This document shows, in pieces, positions 1-5,064 of a stretch of 5,337 nt of DNA; positions within the stretch are counted from its first letter, which is position 1, and each line of letters opens with the position of its first letter. The notes below the pieces were generated by a model that had not been told where the DNA came from, searched no databases, and saw nothing but the letters and a program-made list of their open reading frames with translations. The stretch lies in contig QMLZ01000220.1 in assembly GCA_003646995.1 (NCBI GenBank), positions 1 through 5,337 on the forward strand, in the 5' to 3' direction. The DNA is from Deltaproteobacteria bacterium (GTDB lineage: Bacteria > Desulfobacterota > DSM-4660 > Desulfatiglandales > Desulfatiglandaceae). The translations under genes were made by a program, and so were the position numbers.

Positions 1-2120
1 TCCTCGTATTCTTTGAGCTTCTTGGGATCTATCCGGTCGATCTGGTCGATATACTCATCCAGCCTCCGCGGGTCATAGGCTGCCTCTCGAAGCATTTCGG
101 TGAGATTCACGTCATTAAGTGAAAGAACCTCGCCAATGACATCGAAAACGCGTCCTTCGAGGGCTTCGTTCATCTGGTCCAGTTTTTCAAGAAGACGATG
201 TAGAATACGGCCTTCGATGATAGGTTGACCTTCTTCAGAGTCAGTGGCTACGAAGTTGAAGACATAAACATCCCTTTCTTGCCCAATCCGATGGATACGC
301 CCCAACCGCTGCTCTAAACGGGTCGGGTTCCAAGGCATATCGTAATTGATCATGAGGTGGCAGAATTGCAGATTGATTCCTTCGCCTGCAGCCTCAGTAG
401 CCACGCACACTTGAGCCTGCGTCCTGAATATCTCTTGGGCGCGCTTGCGTTCATGGGGGTTCATTCCCCCGTGGATTTCACAGGTGTTGTATCCCCACTT
501 CTCAAGGTGTTCTCGGACATAAGTGAGAGTGTCACGGTGCTCGGTGAAAAGTAGCAGCTTTCCTCTGCCGTCTTTCAGTTCCAGAAACTGAGCTTCGCCA
601 AGGCAGTTTTTTAAAGCCGCCAGTTTGGAATCATTGGCTTGTTCACGCACACGACGGGCCTGCTCGACAAGCTCTTTTAGAGCGACTATTTCGGCACGCA
701 GTTGCTCCAGCTCCAGCGCGGCAGTATATTCATCAACAAGCTGATCGCGGGCCGCATCATCCAGATCGTCCTCTTCTTGCTCTGCGTCTACAAGGCGTCC
801 CTGGATAGCTGTCAAGCGTCTTGCCCTTTGTGTCGGAGATAGCGACTCCAGTTCTTCGAGAAGGTCCTGCTGTTTTCTCAAACGACGCTTCAACGACTCA
901 TGTATTGCACACGTTGAACTGGCAAGACGTCTCTGAAGAACGGTGCGTGTTAGCGCTGCAGATGAACGACGCTGTCCCGTTCGGTGGGGGATGAATTCGT
1001 TGATATAGGCAGTAACAGCTTTGTATAGCGCGTATTCCTCGCTATTAAGGGAAAAAGTAACGGTGTGAGCGTGCCTGTCTGGGAAAAGTCGTCTGCCATT
1101 AAGATCTCTTAGATCCTCCTTCAAGCGACGTAACGCCCAAGGACAGTCCTTTCCTAAGTGAAAAACCTTTTTCCGGATCGCTGTTGCCTCAGTTCCGAGG
1201 CGGTGGGGCTCTGGGAACAAATCTGGATCAATCAATCTCAAAAAGTGTGCAAATTTGTCCTCGTCCCCATGGTGGGGTGTTGCAGTGAGGAGCAACACGT
1301 GGTCTGCCAGAGATGTCAATTGGTAAGCAAGGGTATATCTTTTTGTGGGAGCAACTTTAGGTTCTCTACCCCGACCTCCTGAAGTGGTCCTAGCCGAGCA
1401 CTTGTGTGCTTCATCAATGATGACCAGATTCCACTTACCGCGCCAGACCCGCTCCCGCACGCCATCCTGCTTTGCATAGTCAATCGAGGCAATAACCTGA
1501 TTACACCTCTGCCAGGGATCTGCAAGCTGTTGCTGATCCACTGCTGAAAAAATTATGTCAAAGGGTTCTCCGAACCACCGGAGCATCTCGTCCTGCCACT
1601 GAATGGTAAGAGGTGCGGGACACAGAATCAAAATACGCTCAAATTCATCGGGGGCCCGAAGTTTTAGTTCCTTGATTAGCAGGCCTGCCATAATGGTCTT
1701 CCCTGCACCGGGATCATCTGCCAAAAGAAAGCGTAAACGTGGTTGAGGGAGCATCTTTTGGTAGACGGCCTCAATCTGGTGAGGTAAAGTACGAATGCCA
1801 GAAAGACTTACGGCGAATTGCTGGTCATGTGTATAAGCCAATCTTATCCGGGTGGATTCTATTAAAAGGCGGAGCTTTTCTGCATCTACAGGCCTTATTA
1901 CTTCAGAGCTTTTTCGGTCCTGGCCGGAAATTAATGCTATTTCTTCCGTGGAAATTACTGCTTCATCTAGTTTGCCATCAGGAAGCCGAACGCGACATTC
2001 ATAACATGCTGGGGCATGAGAGCCTAATGGCCTTGCCTCTTCCAGCACCACAGGGACATCAAAATGTCCAGGCAAAAAAATACGCTGCCCGATATAATCG
2101 GTCAGTAGATCGTCACTCAT
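1..2120 (-). CDS. SNF2/RapA-like DEAH-box helicase, DrmD-like, 3' end beyond window
   Basis: This is a large superfamily 2 ATPase that would move along or remodel DNA in the cytoplasm. Reading from the ATG at 2120, 706 codons are open to the window edge. Visible motifs are LPHQ (Q115), Walker A GAGKT (K141, preceded by ADDP), DEAH (residues 236-239), TATP (279-282), a motif IV region LLLFTEHRD (about 521-530), EAAGEGINLQ (576-585) and the arginine-finger motif QRLGRIHRIGQ (604-614). Between the two RecA lobes, residues about 405-510 form a charged, probably coiled-coil insertion. About 110 residues precede the core. The ADDPGAGKT form, insertion and layout match the helicase family that includes DrmD of DISARM and similar helicases near DNA methylases. 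Such proteins are usually about 950-1200 residues, so a C-terminal portion is missing. The start overlaps the upstream HTH gene by 8 nt (ATGAGTGA) and follows an AAGG motif, indicating translational coupling. SNF2-type helicase is near certain; the defence role is inference, because the partner genes lie outside. Confidence 0.9.
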   Translation of the reverse strand, partial: MSDDLLTDYIGQRIFLPGHFDVPVVLEEARPLGSHAPACYECRVRLPDGKLDEAVISTEEIALISGQDRKSSEVIRPVDAEKLRLLIESTRIRLAYTHDQQFAVSLSGIRTLPHQIEAVYQKMLPQPRLRFLLADDPGAGKTIMAGLLIKELKLRAPDEFERILILCPAPLTIQWQDEMLRWFGEPFDIIFSAVDQQQLADPWQRCNQVIASIDYAKQDGVRERVWRGKWNLVIIDEAHKCSARTTSGGRGREPKVAPTKRYTLAYQLTSLADHVLLLTATPHHGDEDKFAHFLRLIDPDLFPEPHRLGTEATAIRKKVFHLGKDCPWALRRLKEDLRDLNGRRLFPDRHAHTVTFSLNSEEYALYKAVTAYINEFIPHRTGQRRSSAALTRTVLQRRLASSTCAIHESLKRRLRKQQDLLEELESLSPTQRARRLTAIQGRLVDAEQEEDDLDDAARDQLVDEYTAALELEQLRAEIVALKELVEQARRVREQANDSKLAALKNCLGEAQFLELKDGRGKLLLFTEHRDTLTYVREHLEKWGYNTCEIHGGMNPHERKRAQEIFRTQAQVCVATEAAGEGINLQFCHLMINYDMPWNPTRLEQRLGRIHRIGQERDVYVFNFVATDSEEGQPIIEGRILHRLLEKLDQMNEALEGRVFDVIGEVLSLNDVNLTEMLREAAYDPRRLDEYIDQIDRIDPKKLKEYE

Positions 2121-2397
2121 TCTTGGCCTTTTTAGTCTTGTTTATGCGGATTTTTTGATTAAGCTGTTTTCTTTCCACCTTAGACTCGTTCCGTTTACGA
2201 ACTTTAGGCCTTTTAGCATCGCCTTGGCTACCATGATGAACCCATTCATCTACTTCGGAAAGCTTGAAGCGAAGAAGGCGTCCTACTCGATGAGCCGGAA
2301 GCCCCCTTTCGTCAATCCACCTATAAACCGAGTCCTTAGCCACTCCTAGGTGGGCGGCTACGTCTTCAACACAGACCCAGCGTTCTTCGGTCGCCAT
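2113..2397 (-). CDS. excisionase/MerR-type helix-turn-helix protein
   Basis: A 94-residue DNA-binding protein. Residues about 7-53 form a winged helix-turn-helix of the excisionase type (HTH_17-like): a first segment WVCVEDVAAHLGVAKDSVYRW, cut here to its core residues V10-W27, then the wing GLPAHRVGRLLRFKLSEVDEW (core R37-V49). The tail from about residue 57 is very rich in Lys and Arg and looks disordered, possibly adding non-specific DNA contact. The ATG at 2397 has an AGAGG ribosome binding site six bases upstream. It is the first gene of the leftward unit and overlaps the helicase start by 8 nt, so the two are almost certainly co-transcribed. Small HTH proteins of this kind often sit at the head of restriction or defence operons and may regulate them. 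A true phage excisionase role is less likely because no integrase is visible. HTH assignment is firm; the target is unknown. Confidence 0.9.
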   Translation of the reverse strand: MATEERWVCVEDVAAHLGVAKDSVYRWIDERGLPAHRVGRLLRFKLSEVDEWVHHGSQGDAKRPKVRKRNESKVERKQLNQKIRINKTKKAKNE

Positions 2398-2441
2398 ATG
2401 TTGCCTCTACTTCTATTCTACAGAAATACCTATTGTTTCCG

Positions 2442-2471
2442 ATGAAACTGGATAAAAACCTATGAAACTGG
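2442..2471 (-). promoter_or_regulatory. tandem direct repeat, candidate operator of the HTH-helicase unit
   Basis: The decamer CCAGTTTCAT (minus-strand reading) occurs twice, at 2471-2462 and 2451-2442, with repeat units spaced exactly 20 bp apart, about two helical turns. It ends 45 bp upstream of the HTH start codon. A weak -10-like TAGAAT lies at 2420-2415 on the minus strand, which would place the repeats at and upstream of the -35 region; no good -35 hexamer is visible. This suggests a site for a protein binding the same DNA face, plausibly the HTH protein itself. The repeats are seen directly; the operator role is inference. Confidence 0.4.
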
Positions 2472-2676
2472 CTTAGATTTGTCAAAAAAAATCTCAGGAG
2501 TTTTCTTGAAGTGGCCCCCTTTTATAAATCATCCTATAAAATTGTAGCTTCCAGGATAGAATCTCTCGAAATGGTAAGTGCCACAGCAGATCATTGTGGC
2601 CTTTGTGACCATTTTCTTGTCTATATGTGTCAACCTTTGCCTGCCTTCCTTGATTTTCCTGCCATAGGCTACGTAT

Positions 2677-2704
2677 CCTTGCACTGATTGATTATTGCAA
2701 GGAG
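2677..2704 (+). promoter_or_regulatory. inverted repeat overlapping the ribosome binding site
   Basis: CCTTGCA (2677-2683) and TGCAAGG (2696-2702) are a perfect 7-bp inverted repeat with a 12-nt spacer. The right arm overlaps the Shine-Dalgarno AAGGAG at 2699-2704, ten bases before the ATG at 2715. If it forms in mRNA it would partly hide the ribosome binding site; in DNA it could be a dimeric repressor site. The repeat is seen directly, its role is inferred. Confidence 0.35.
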
Positions 2705-2714
2705 CGCTGATTAA

Positions 2715-2912
2715 ATGTCTCTCAAGAAAGTCAAAAAATCTAAACACAAATCCAGGATACCCGGGGTGGACGTTGGAGAAGTAGTCGATACGAGCCTTGG
2801 TCCAAAGAAGAAAGTCTGCTTTAACATCGGAGGCAAGTGGTACTTCAGGATGGTCGATCCCGATTGGAAGGCACCGGGAAGACCACCTAAAAAGAAAGGG
2901 AATAGGGACTAG
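2715..2912 (+). CDS. small basic protein with AT-hook-like C-terminus, unknown function
   Basis: A 65-residue, strongly basic protein that I do not recognise. The first 15 residues are mostly Lys, Ser and Arg (MSLKKVKKSKHKSR). A middle part (residues about 16-50) has a regular hydrophobic pattern with KKKVCFNIGGKWYFRMVD, which could form a small beta fold. The end, APGRPPKKKGNRD, resembles an AT-hook (GRP core flanked by lysines), suggesting nucleic-acid binding. The ATG follows AAGGAG at 2699-2704 with a ten-base spacer. It ends at TAG 2910-2912 with further in-frame stops at 2925 (TAG) and 2958 (TGA). The peptidase gene starts 44 bp downstream on the same strand, so they may share a transcript. 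A 140-codon frame on the opposite strand overlaps it but is less convincing. Existence is moderately sure; the DNA-binding idea is weak. Confidence 0.6.
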   Translation: MSLKKVKKSKHKSRIPGVDVGEVVDTSLGPKKKVCFNIGGKWYFRMVDPDWKAPGRPPKKKGNRD

Positions 2913-2956
2913 GGTTGTAGGGGTTAGGAGATTAAGGGATTGAGAAAACAAGGATT

Positions 2957-3895
2957 ATGAAAGCAAAGGCAACGATGAAGAAATGGACGGTAATGGTCTA
3001 TATGGCAGCAGATAACAACCTGGATCGGGCTGCCTTGAAGGACATTGCAGAGATGGCAAAGGTGGGATCAACTGAAAAGGTTCACCCCGTGAAATCCCCG
3101 AAGGGGGGCAGCAAAGCTGCATTTCACGGGGTAAATATCCTTGTTCAGCTTGACAGGGAAGCAGACGAGAAAACTCGAAGGTTTTTCATCACCAAGGGCG
3201 GAGGATACTGGAAGGATTGCGTCGAGACCTTTGAGGAGACCAATACTGGTAATCCCCAGGTCCTTGAGAATTTCATGCTCTGGGCGATAGAGAAATACCC
3301 TGCCAAGAGATATTTCCTTATACTCTGGAACCACGGGGGCGGATGGTGGGAAGATCCCAGGAGACTTGCCTGTCTACCAGACAGGAGCATTGCATACGAT
3401 GATTCCTCAAATGGCGATGCTCTGGACAACGGAGAACTCAAGACTGCCCTCTCGAGCATTGCCAGCAAACTTGGAAGACCTATCGATATCCTTGGTATGG
3501 ATGCCTGTCTAATGAACATGGTGGAGGTGGCTTATCAGCTCAAGGATTGTGTGTATGTCATGGTAGGCTCGGAGGAAGAGGAACCCTTTGATGGATGGCC
3601 GTATGACAGGGTTCTCCAGGTCATCAAAAACAGACCGGGAAGACATCCCAAGACCATAGGAAAAGAGATTGTCAGGGAATACATCAAGTCTTACCAAGGC
3701 AATGGAGAGGACTTGCCCGCCAGTAGTGTGGAGGGCGTGACTCAATCTGCCATAGATCTCAGGAGAATAGATGATGTTGTGCGAAACCTGGATTGCCTCT
3801 CATGTGAGCTTATCCGGTCCATCAATGATGACTGGGTACTTGGTGCAATTACCTATTCTTGGGAGCATAGCCCGAAGTTCTTCTACAAGAACTAG
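2957..3895 (+). CDS. clostripain-family (C11) cysteine peptidase, ended early by TAG
   Basis: A cysteine peptidase of the clostripain (C11, caspase-like clan CD) family, which typically cleaves after basic residues. It starts with the family hallmark KKWTVMVYMAADNNLD. The catalytic histidine is H126 in LILWNHGGGW and the nucleophile is C184 in DILGMDACLMNMVEV; the family segment GSEEEEPFDGWPYD follows at about 202-215. No signal peptide is visible, so it is probably cytoplasmic. The frame stops at TAG 3893-3895 after 312 residues, but the same frame continues with family-like sequence to 4189; the full-length family is roughly 380-420 residues, so this copy lacks its C-terminal portion unless the TAG is read through. 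The start could also be the ATG at 2975, which has AAAGG five bases upstream, better placed than the AAGGA only two bases before 2957. Two palindromic stretches lie in frame (residues 43-58 and 138-143). Both catalytic residues are intact. Confidence 0.85.
   Translation: MKAKATMKKWTVMVYMAADNNLDRAALKDIAEMAKVGSTEKVHPVKSPKGGSKAAFHGVNILVQLDREADEKTRRFFITKGGGYWKDCVETFEETNTGNPQVLENFMLWAIEKYPAKRYFLILWNHGGGWWEDPRRLACLPDRSIAYDDSSNGDALDNGELKTALSSIASKLGRPIDILGMDACLMNMVEVAYQLKDCVYVMVGSEEEEPFDGWPYDRVLQVIKNRPGRHPKTIGKEIVREYIKSYQGNGEDLPASSVEGVTQSAIDLRRIDDVVRNLDCLSCELIRSINDDWVLGAITYSWEHSPKFFYKN
3084..3132. repeat. palindromic element inserted in frame in the peptidase gene
   Basis: Perfect 12-bp arms ACCCCGTGAAAT (3084-3095) and ATTTCACGGGGT (3121-3132) enclose two further hairpins, CCCC-GAA-GGGG (3096-3106) and GCAGC-AAA-GCTGC (3108-3120), leaving one unpaired base. 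The whole folds as a compact three-way junction. It encodes HPVKSPKGGSKAAFHG (residues 43-58) between VGSTEKV and VNILVQLDRE, which join directly in the usual family sequence, so a 48-bp insertion (16 codons) keeping the frame is the best explanation. This is comparable to Rickettsia palindromic elements, which also insert in frame in genes. Confidence 0.7.
3369..3385. repeat. perfect 17-bp palindrome inside the peptidase gene
   Basis: CCTGTCT (3369-3375), spacer ACC, AGACAGG (3379-3385). It encodes ACLPDR (residues 138-143) in the variable stretch between the catalytic-histidine segment and AYDDSS. The same type of short CCTGTCT/AGACAGG palindrome is, as I recall, repeated in some uncultured bacterial genomes, but no second copy lies in this window. 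A chance palindrome in coding sequence cannot be excluded. Confidence 0.5.
3893..3895 (+). other. in-frame TAG inside the clostripain-like gene
   Basis: The codons before and after read FFYKN-TAG-IDLYRFIKLL in one frame. In this family I recall an aromatic residue, commonly Tyr, before the xDLY-F segment, so TAG most simply arose from TAT or TAC by one change. Alternatives are suppressor or pyrrolysine readthrough, or a sequencing error. Nothing downstream resembles a readthrough signal that I can identify. Confidence 0.85.
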
Positions 3896-4189
3896 ATTGA
3901 CCTTTACAGGTTCATAAAGCTGCTCAAGGGCAGGTGCAGGAATAAACGCATAAAGGAAAAGGCAGTGGAACTGCTTCGGAGTTTGAGACCAGGGCGCAAG
4001 AAAGCGATCCTTTATCACCGTCATCTTGGAAAAAGAATGAGACACACCCACGGAATGTCCATTTACTTCCCCCGATCGCATATCAATCCCAGGTACCAAG
4101 AGCTTGATTTTTACAAGGATTGCCGGTGGGGAGAATTTCTGGAGAAGTATCTTGACTCACCACGGAGACGCAGAGCCCACGGAGATTAA
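3896..4189 (+). pseudogene. C-terminal remainder of the clostripain-like peptidase, same frame after TAG
   Basis: These 97 codons continue the peptidase frame without shift and end at TAA 4187-4189. They hold typical C-terminal features of the family: IDLYRFIKLLKG directly after the TAG, then THGMSIYFPRSHINPRYQEL (core GMSIYFPR), then a WGEFLEKYL segment. Because the sequence stays family-like, the stop is either recent or read through. A GTG at 3965 in the same frame has AAGGA seven bases upstream, so independent re-initiation giving a 74-residue fragment is possible; such a fragment would lack all catalytic residues. The last residues, DSPRRRRAHGD, are not family-like: they and the stop codon are encoded by the left end of repeat element A, so the original C-terminus was probably replaced by an insertion. 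Confidence 0.75.
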
Positions 4190-4371
4190 TGAATGGTTAA
4201 CCTCAATTTACAAGGCAGATCAATCAGGATGTGCATCGGACATTCCCGGAACAGACATATTGGCTATCCGCAGGATTGAGTTCTTTTTGCTTTCCGTCCT
4301 CTCCACGGAAAGCAAAAAATTAGCTCGGCGGACTCTGTGGCTCAAGCGAACAAAGTGAGCGGGTGTGAGAT
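4156..4371. repeat. repeat-like element A with imperfect terminal inverted repeats
   Basis: The left end reads CTCACCACGGAGACGCAGAG (4156-4175). The right part, reverse-complemented, contains CCACAGAGTCCGCCGAGC (4341-4324), an imperfect match to CCACGGAGACGCAGAGC with one gap, and its outer edge reads ATCTCACACCCGCTCAC (4371-4355), resembling CTCACCAC. A strong central-right hairpin lies at 4284-4318. Accumulated CACGGAG/CTCTGTG motifs like this are widespread in intergenic repeats of environmental bacteria. Boundaries are approximate. No transposase is encoded, so it would be MITE-like if mobile. It covers the end of the peptidase frame and most of the gap before the coiled-coil gene. Confidence 0.5.
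4284..4318. repeat. 14-bp perfect hairpin within element A
   Basis: TTTTTGCTTTCCGT (4284-4297) pairs perfectly with ACGGAAAGCAAAAA (4305-4318) around a 7-nt loop. The T run and A run are both inside the stem, so no U tract follows the stem on either strand; it is not a standard intrinsic terminator, though it could still stabilise the 3' end of the peptidase transcript. Confidence 0.75.
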
Positions 4372-4389
4372 TTGAAACATGGGTGACCA

Positions 4390-4752
4390 ATGACAGGTAT
4401 GAATCTGGAAAATTGCATCATAGAGATCAAGAAGGCCATTGCCCGCATAGAGGAGCAGATAAAAACCATTTTCAAGGTCATTACAGAACAGAAGGAGTTA
4501 TCAGACAGGCTCCATAAGGAGCACTTTGATGATGCACAGGCAGCGGACAATTCGATCGAAAGCCTCGAGATAGCTGTTACACGCCATGACGTGGAGCTAT
4601 CTACTATGAAAGAGAGCATAGATCATCTGATGAATGTTATTGAGGAGCAGGCACAGATCATCTCAAGGACAAAAGGTATTGCAATAGGCCTGGGTATGGC
4701 AGGAGGAGCAATAGTTTCCATCCTGACCATTCTGGTGGGAATAATCAAATGA
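4390..4752 (+). CDS. coiled-coil protein with C-terminal membrane segment
   Basis: A 120-residue protein of unknown function. Residues about 8-92 are charged, with regularly spaced Ile, Leu and Val and few helix breakers, typical of a long helical coiled coil that would oligomerise. Residues about 96-119 (IAIGLGMAGGAIVSILTILVGIIK) are a glycine-containing transmembrane helix ending right at the C-terminus, giving a tail-anchored layout with the coiled coil probably in the cytoplasm. Layout and size recall phage XhlA/haemolysin-type accessory proteins of lysis modules, but no holin or lysin is nearby, so this is only a resemblance. A second ATG at 4399 is possible; the ribosome binding site of either is weak (GGGTGA before 4390, AGG before 4399). 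It begins just after element A, and element B begins four bases after its TGA stop. The coding call is likely from its protein-like composition. Confidence 0.7.
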   Translation: MTGMNLENCIIEIKKAIARIEEQIKTIFKVITEQKELSDRLHKEHFDDAQAADNSIESLEIAVTRHDVELSTMKESIDHLMNVIEEQAQIISRTKGIAIGLGMAGGAIVSILTILVGIIK

Positions 4753-4756
4753 TATC

Positions 4757-5037
4757 TCACCACCCGTTCGTAAACTCACTCGAGGTACAGGGGACATTGA
4801 GTCAGGGGACAAGAGGAGCAGCTCTAGTGAGGATGGGCGGTAGCCTAAAAGCTACAGGGAAGTCATTGAATGGAAAAATATGCTCGCATATTTTTCACAT
4901 TGCAAGACTTCCTGTTGTCCACAATGGCGTTACATGTGAGACCGGCTGTGCCGGGTTTTAGGCGACCTATCATGCCAAAATAGAGATCTTTCTCCGTTCG
5001 CTCTGAGTCTCTAAGGAGCCAAGCGACTGGGTGGTGA
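4757..5037. repeat. MITE-like element B with terminal inverted repeats
   Basis: The ends TCACCACCCGTTCG (4757-4770) and, reverse-complemented, TCACCACCCAGTCG (5037-5024) match at 12 of 14 positions. The element of about 281 bp fills nearly all of the 312-bp gap between the coiled-coil gene and HU and has no convincing gene. Near the left end CAGGGGACA is directly repeated (4788-4796 and 4803-4811). The centre holds an elaborate fold (4839-4967). The right end shares CAAGCGA and GGGTG-TGA motifs with the right end of element A, so the two may be related. Any promoter for HU would have to lie within it or further upstream. Confidence 0.55.
4839..4967. other. three-way-junction fold within element B, possible structured RNA
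   Basis: Outer arms GGTAGCCTAAAA (4839-4850) and TTTTAGGCGACC (4956-4967) pair with one mismatch. Inside, a long hairpin spans 4854-4915: ACAGGGAAGTC pairs with GACTTCCTGT (one bulged G), a middle part pairs with one bulge, and GAAAAATATG-CTCG-CATATTTTTC (4873-4896) is a perfect 10-bp tip. A second hairpin CCGGC-TGT-GCCGG lies at 4942-4954. An alternative hairpin GTAGC-CTAAAA-GCTAC (4840-4855) has a loop complementary to TTTTAG at 4956-4961, so a switch or pseudoknot is possible. I recognise no known RNA family. Confidence 0.45.
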
Positions 5038-5064
5038 ATTCAAACGTGAAAGGAGGGATAAGAG

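Larger units (their letters stand above)
2398..2714. other. divergent intergenic region with short inverted repeats
   Basis: This 317-bp stretch separates the leftward HTH-helicase unit from the rightward genes and should hold promoters for both. Besides the 2442-2471 direct repeat and the 2677-2702 inverted repeat, it contains an AT-rich inverted repeat TTTTATA/TATAAAA (2520-2526 and 2535-2541), and a nested pair of arms: AAATGGT/ACCATTT (2569-2575, 2608-2614) enclosing CCACA/TGTGG (2581-2585, 2595-2599). A 140-codon minus-strand reading frame crosses part of it (2951-2529), but shows no recognisable domain and opposes a better-supported gene. No strong sigma-70 promoter is evident. Confidence 0.45.

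Noticed and set aside
357..2158. Plus-strand and alternative frames opposite the helicase
   Set aside because: The minus-strand helicase frame is continuous with all expected motifs; the others are shadows.
2529..2951. 140-codon reading frame on the minus strand
   Set aside because: It lies opposite the small basic gene at 2715-2912, which has a good ribosome binding site; the minus-strand product shows no domain pattern and crosses likely promoter DNA.
3068..3745. Several minus-strand frames across the peptidase gene
   Set aside because: They mirror strongly conserved clostripain coding sequence on the plus strand and have no recognisable products.
4284..4320. Hairpin as an intrinsic terminator
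   Set aside because: The T and A runs are part of the stem, and no U tract follows the stem in either direction.
4104..4358. 84-codon plus-strand frame
   Set aside because: It overlaps the family-like end of the peptidase in another frame and then runs through element A.
4749..4961. 70-codon plus-strand frame overlapping the end of the coiled-coil gene
   Set aside because: It is read almost entirely from element B, including both arms of its hairpins, and its stop falls in the outer stem; no ribosome binding site or domain seen.
4156..5037. CRISPR array
   Set aside because: Repeats are inverted, few and unequal in spacing; there is no regular repeat-spacer pattern.
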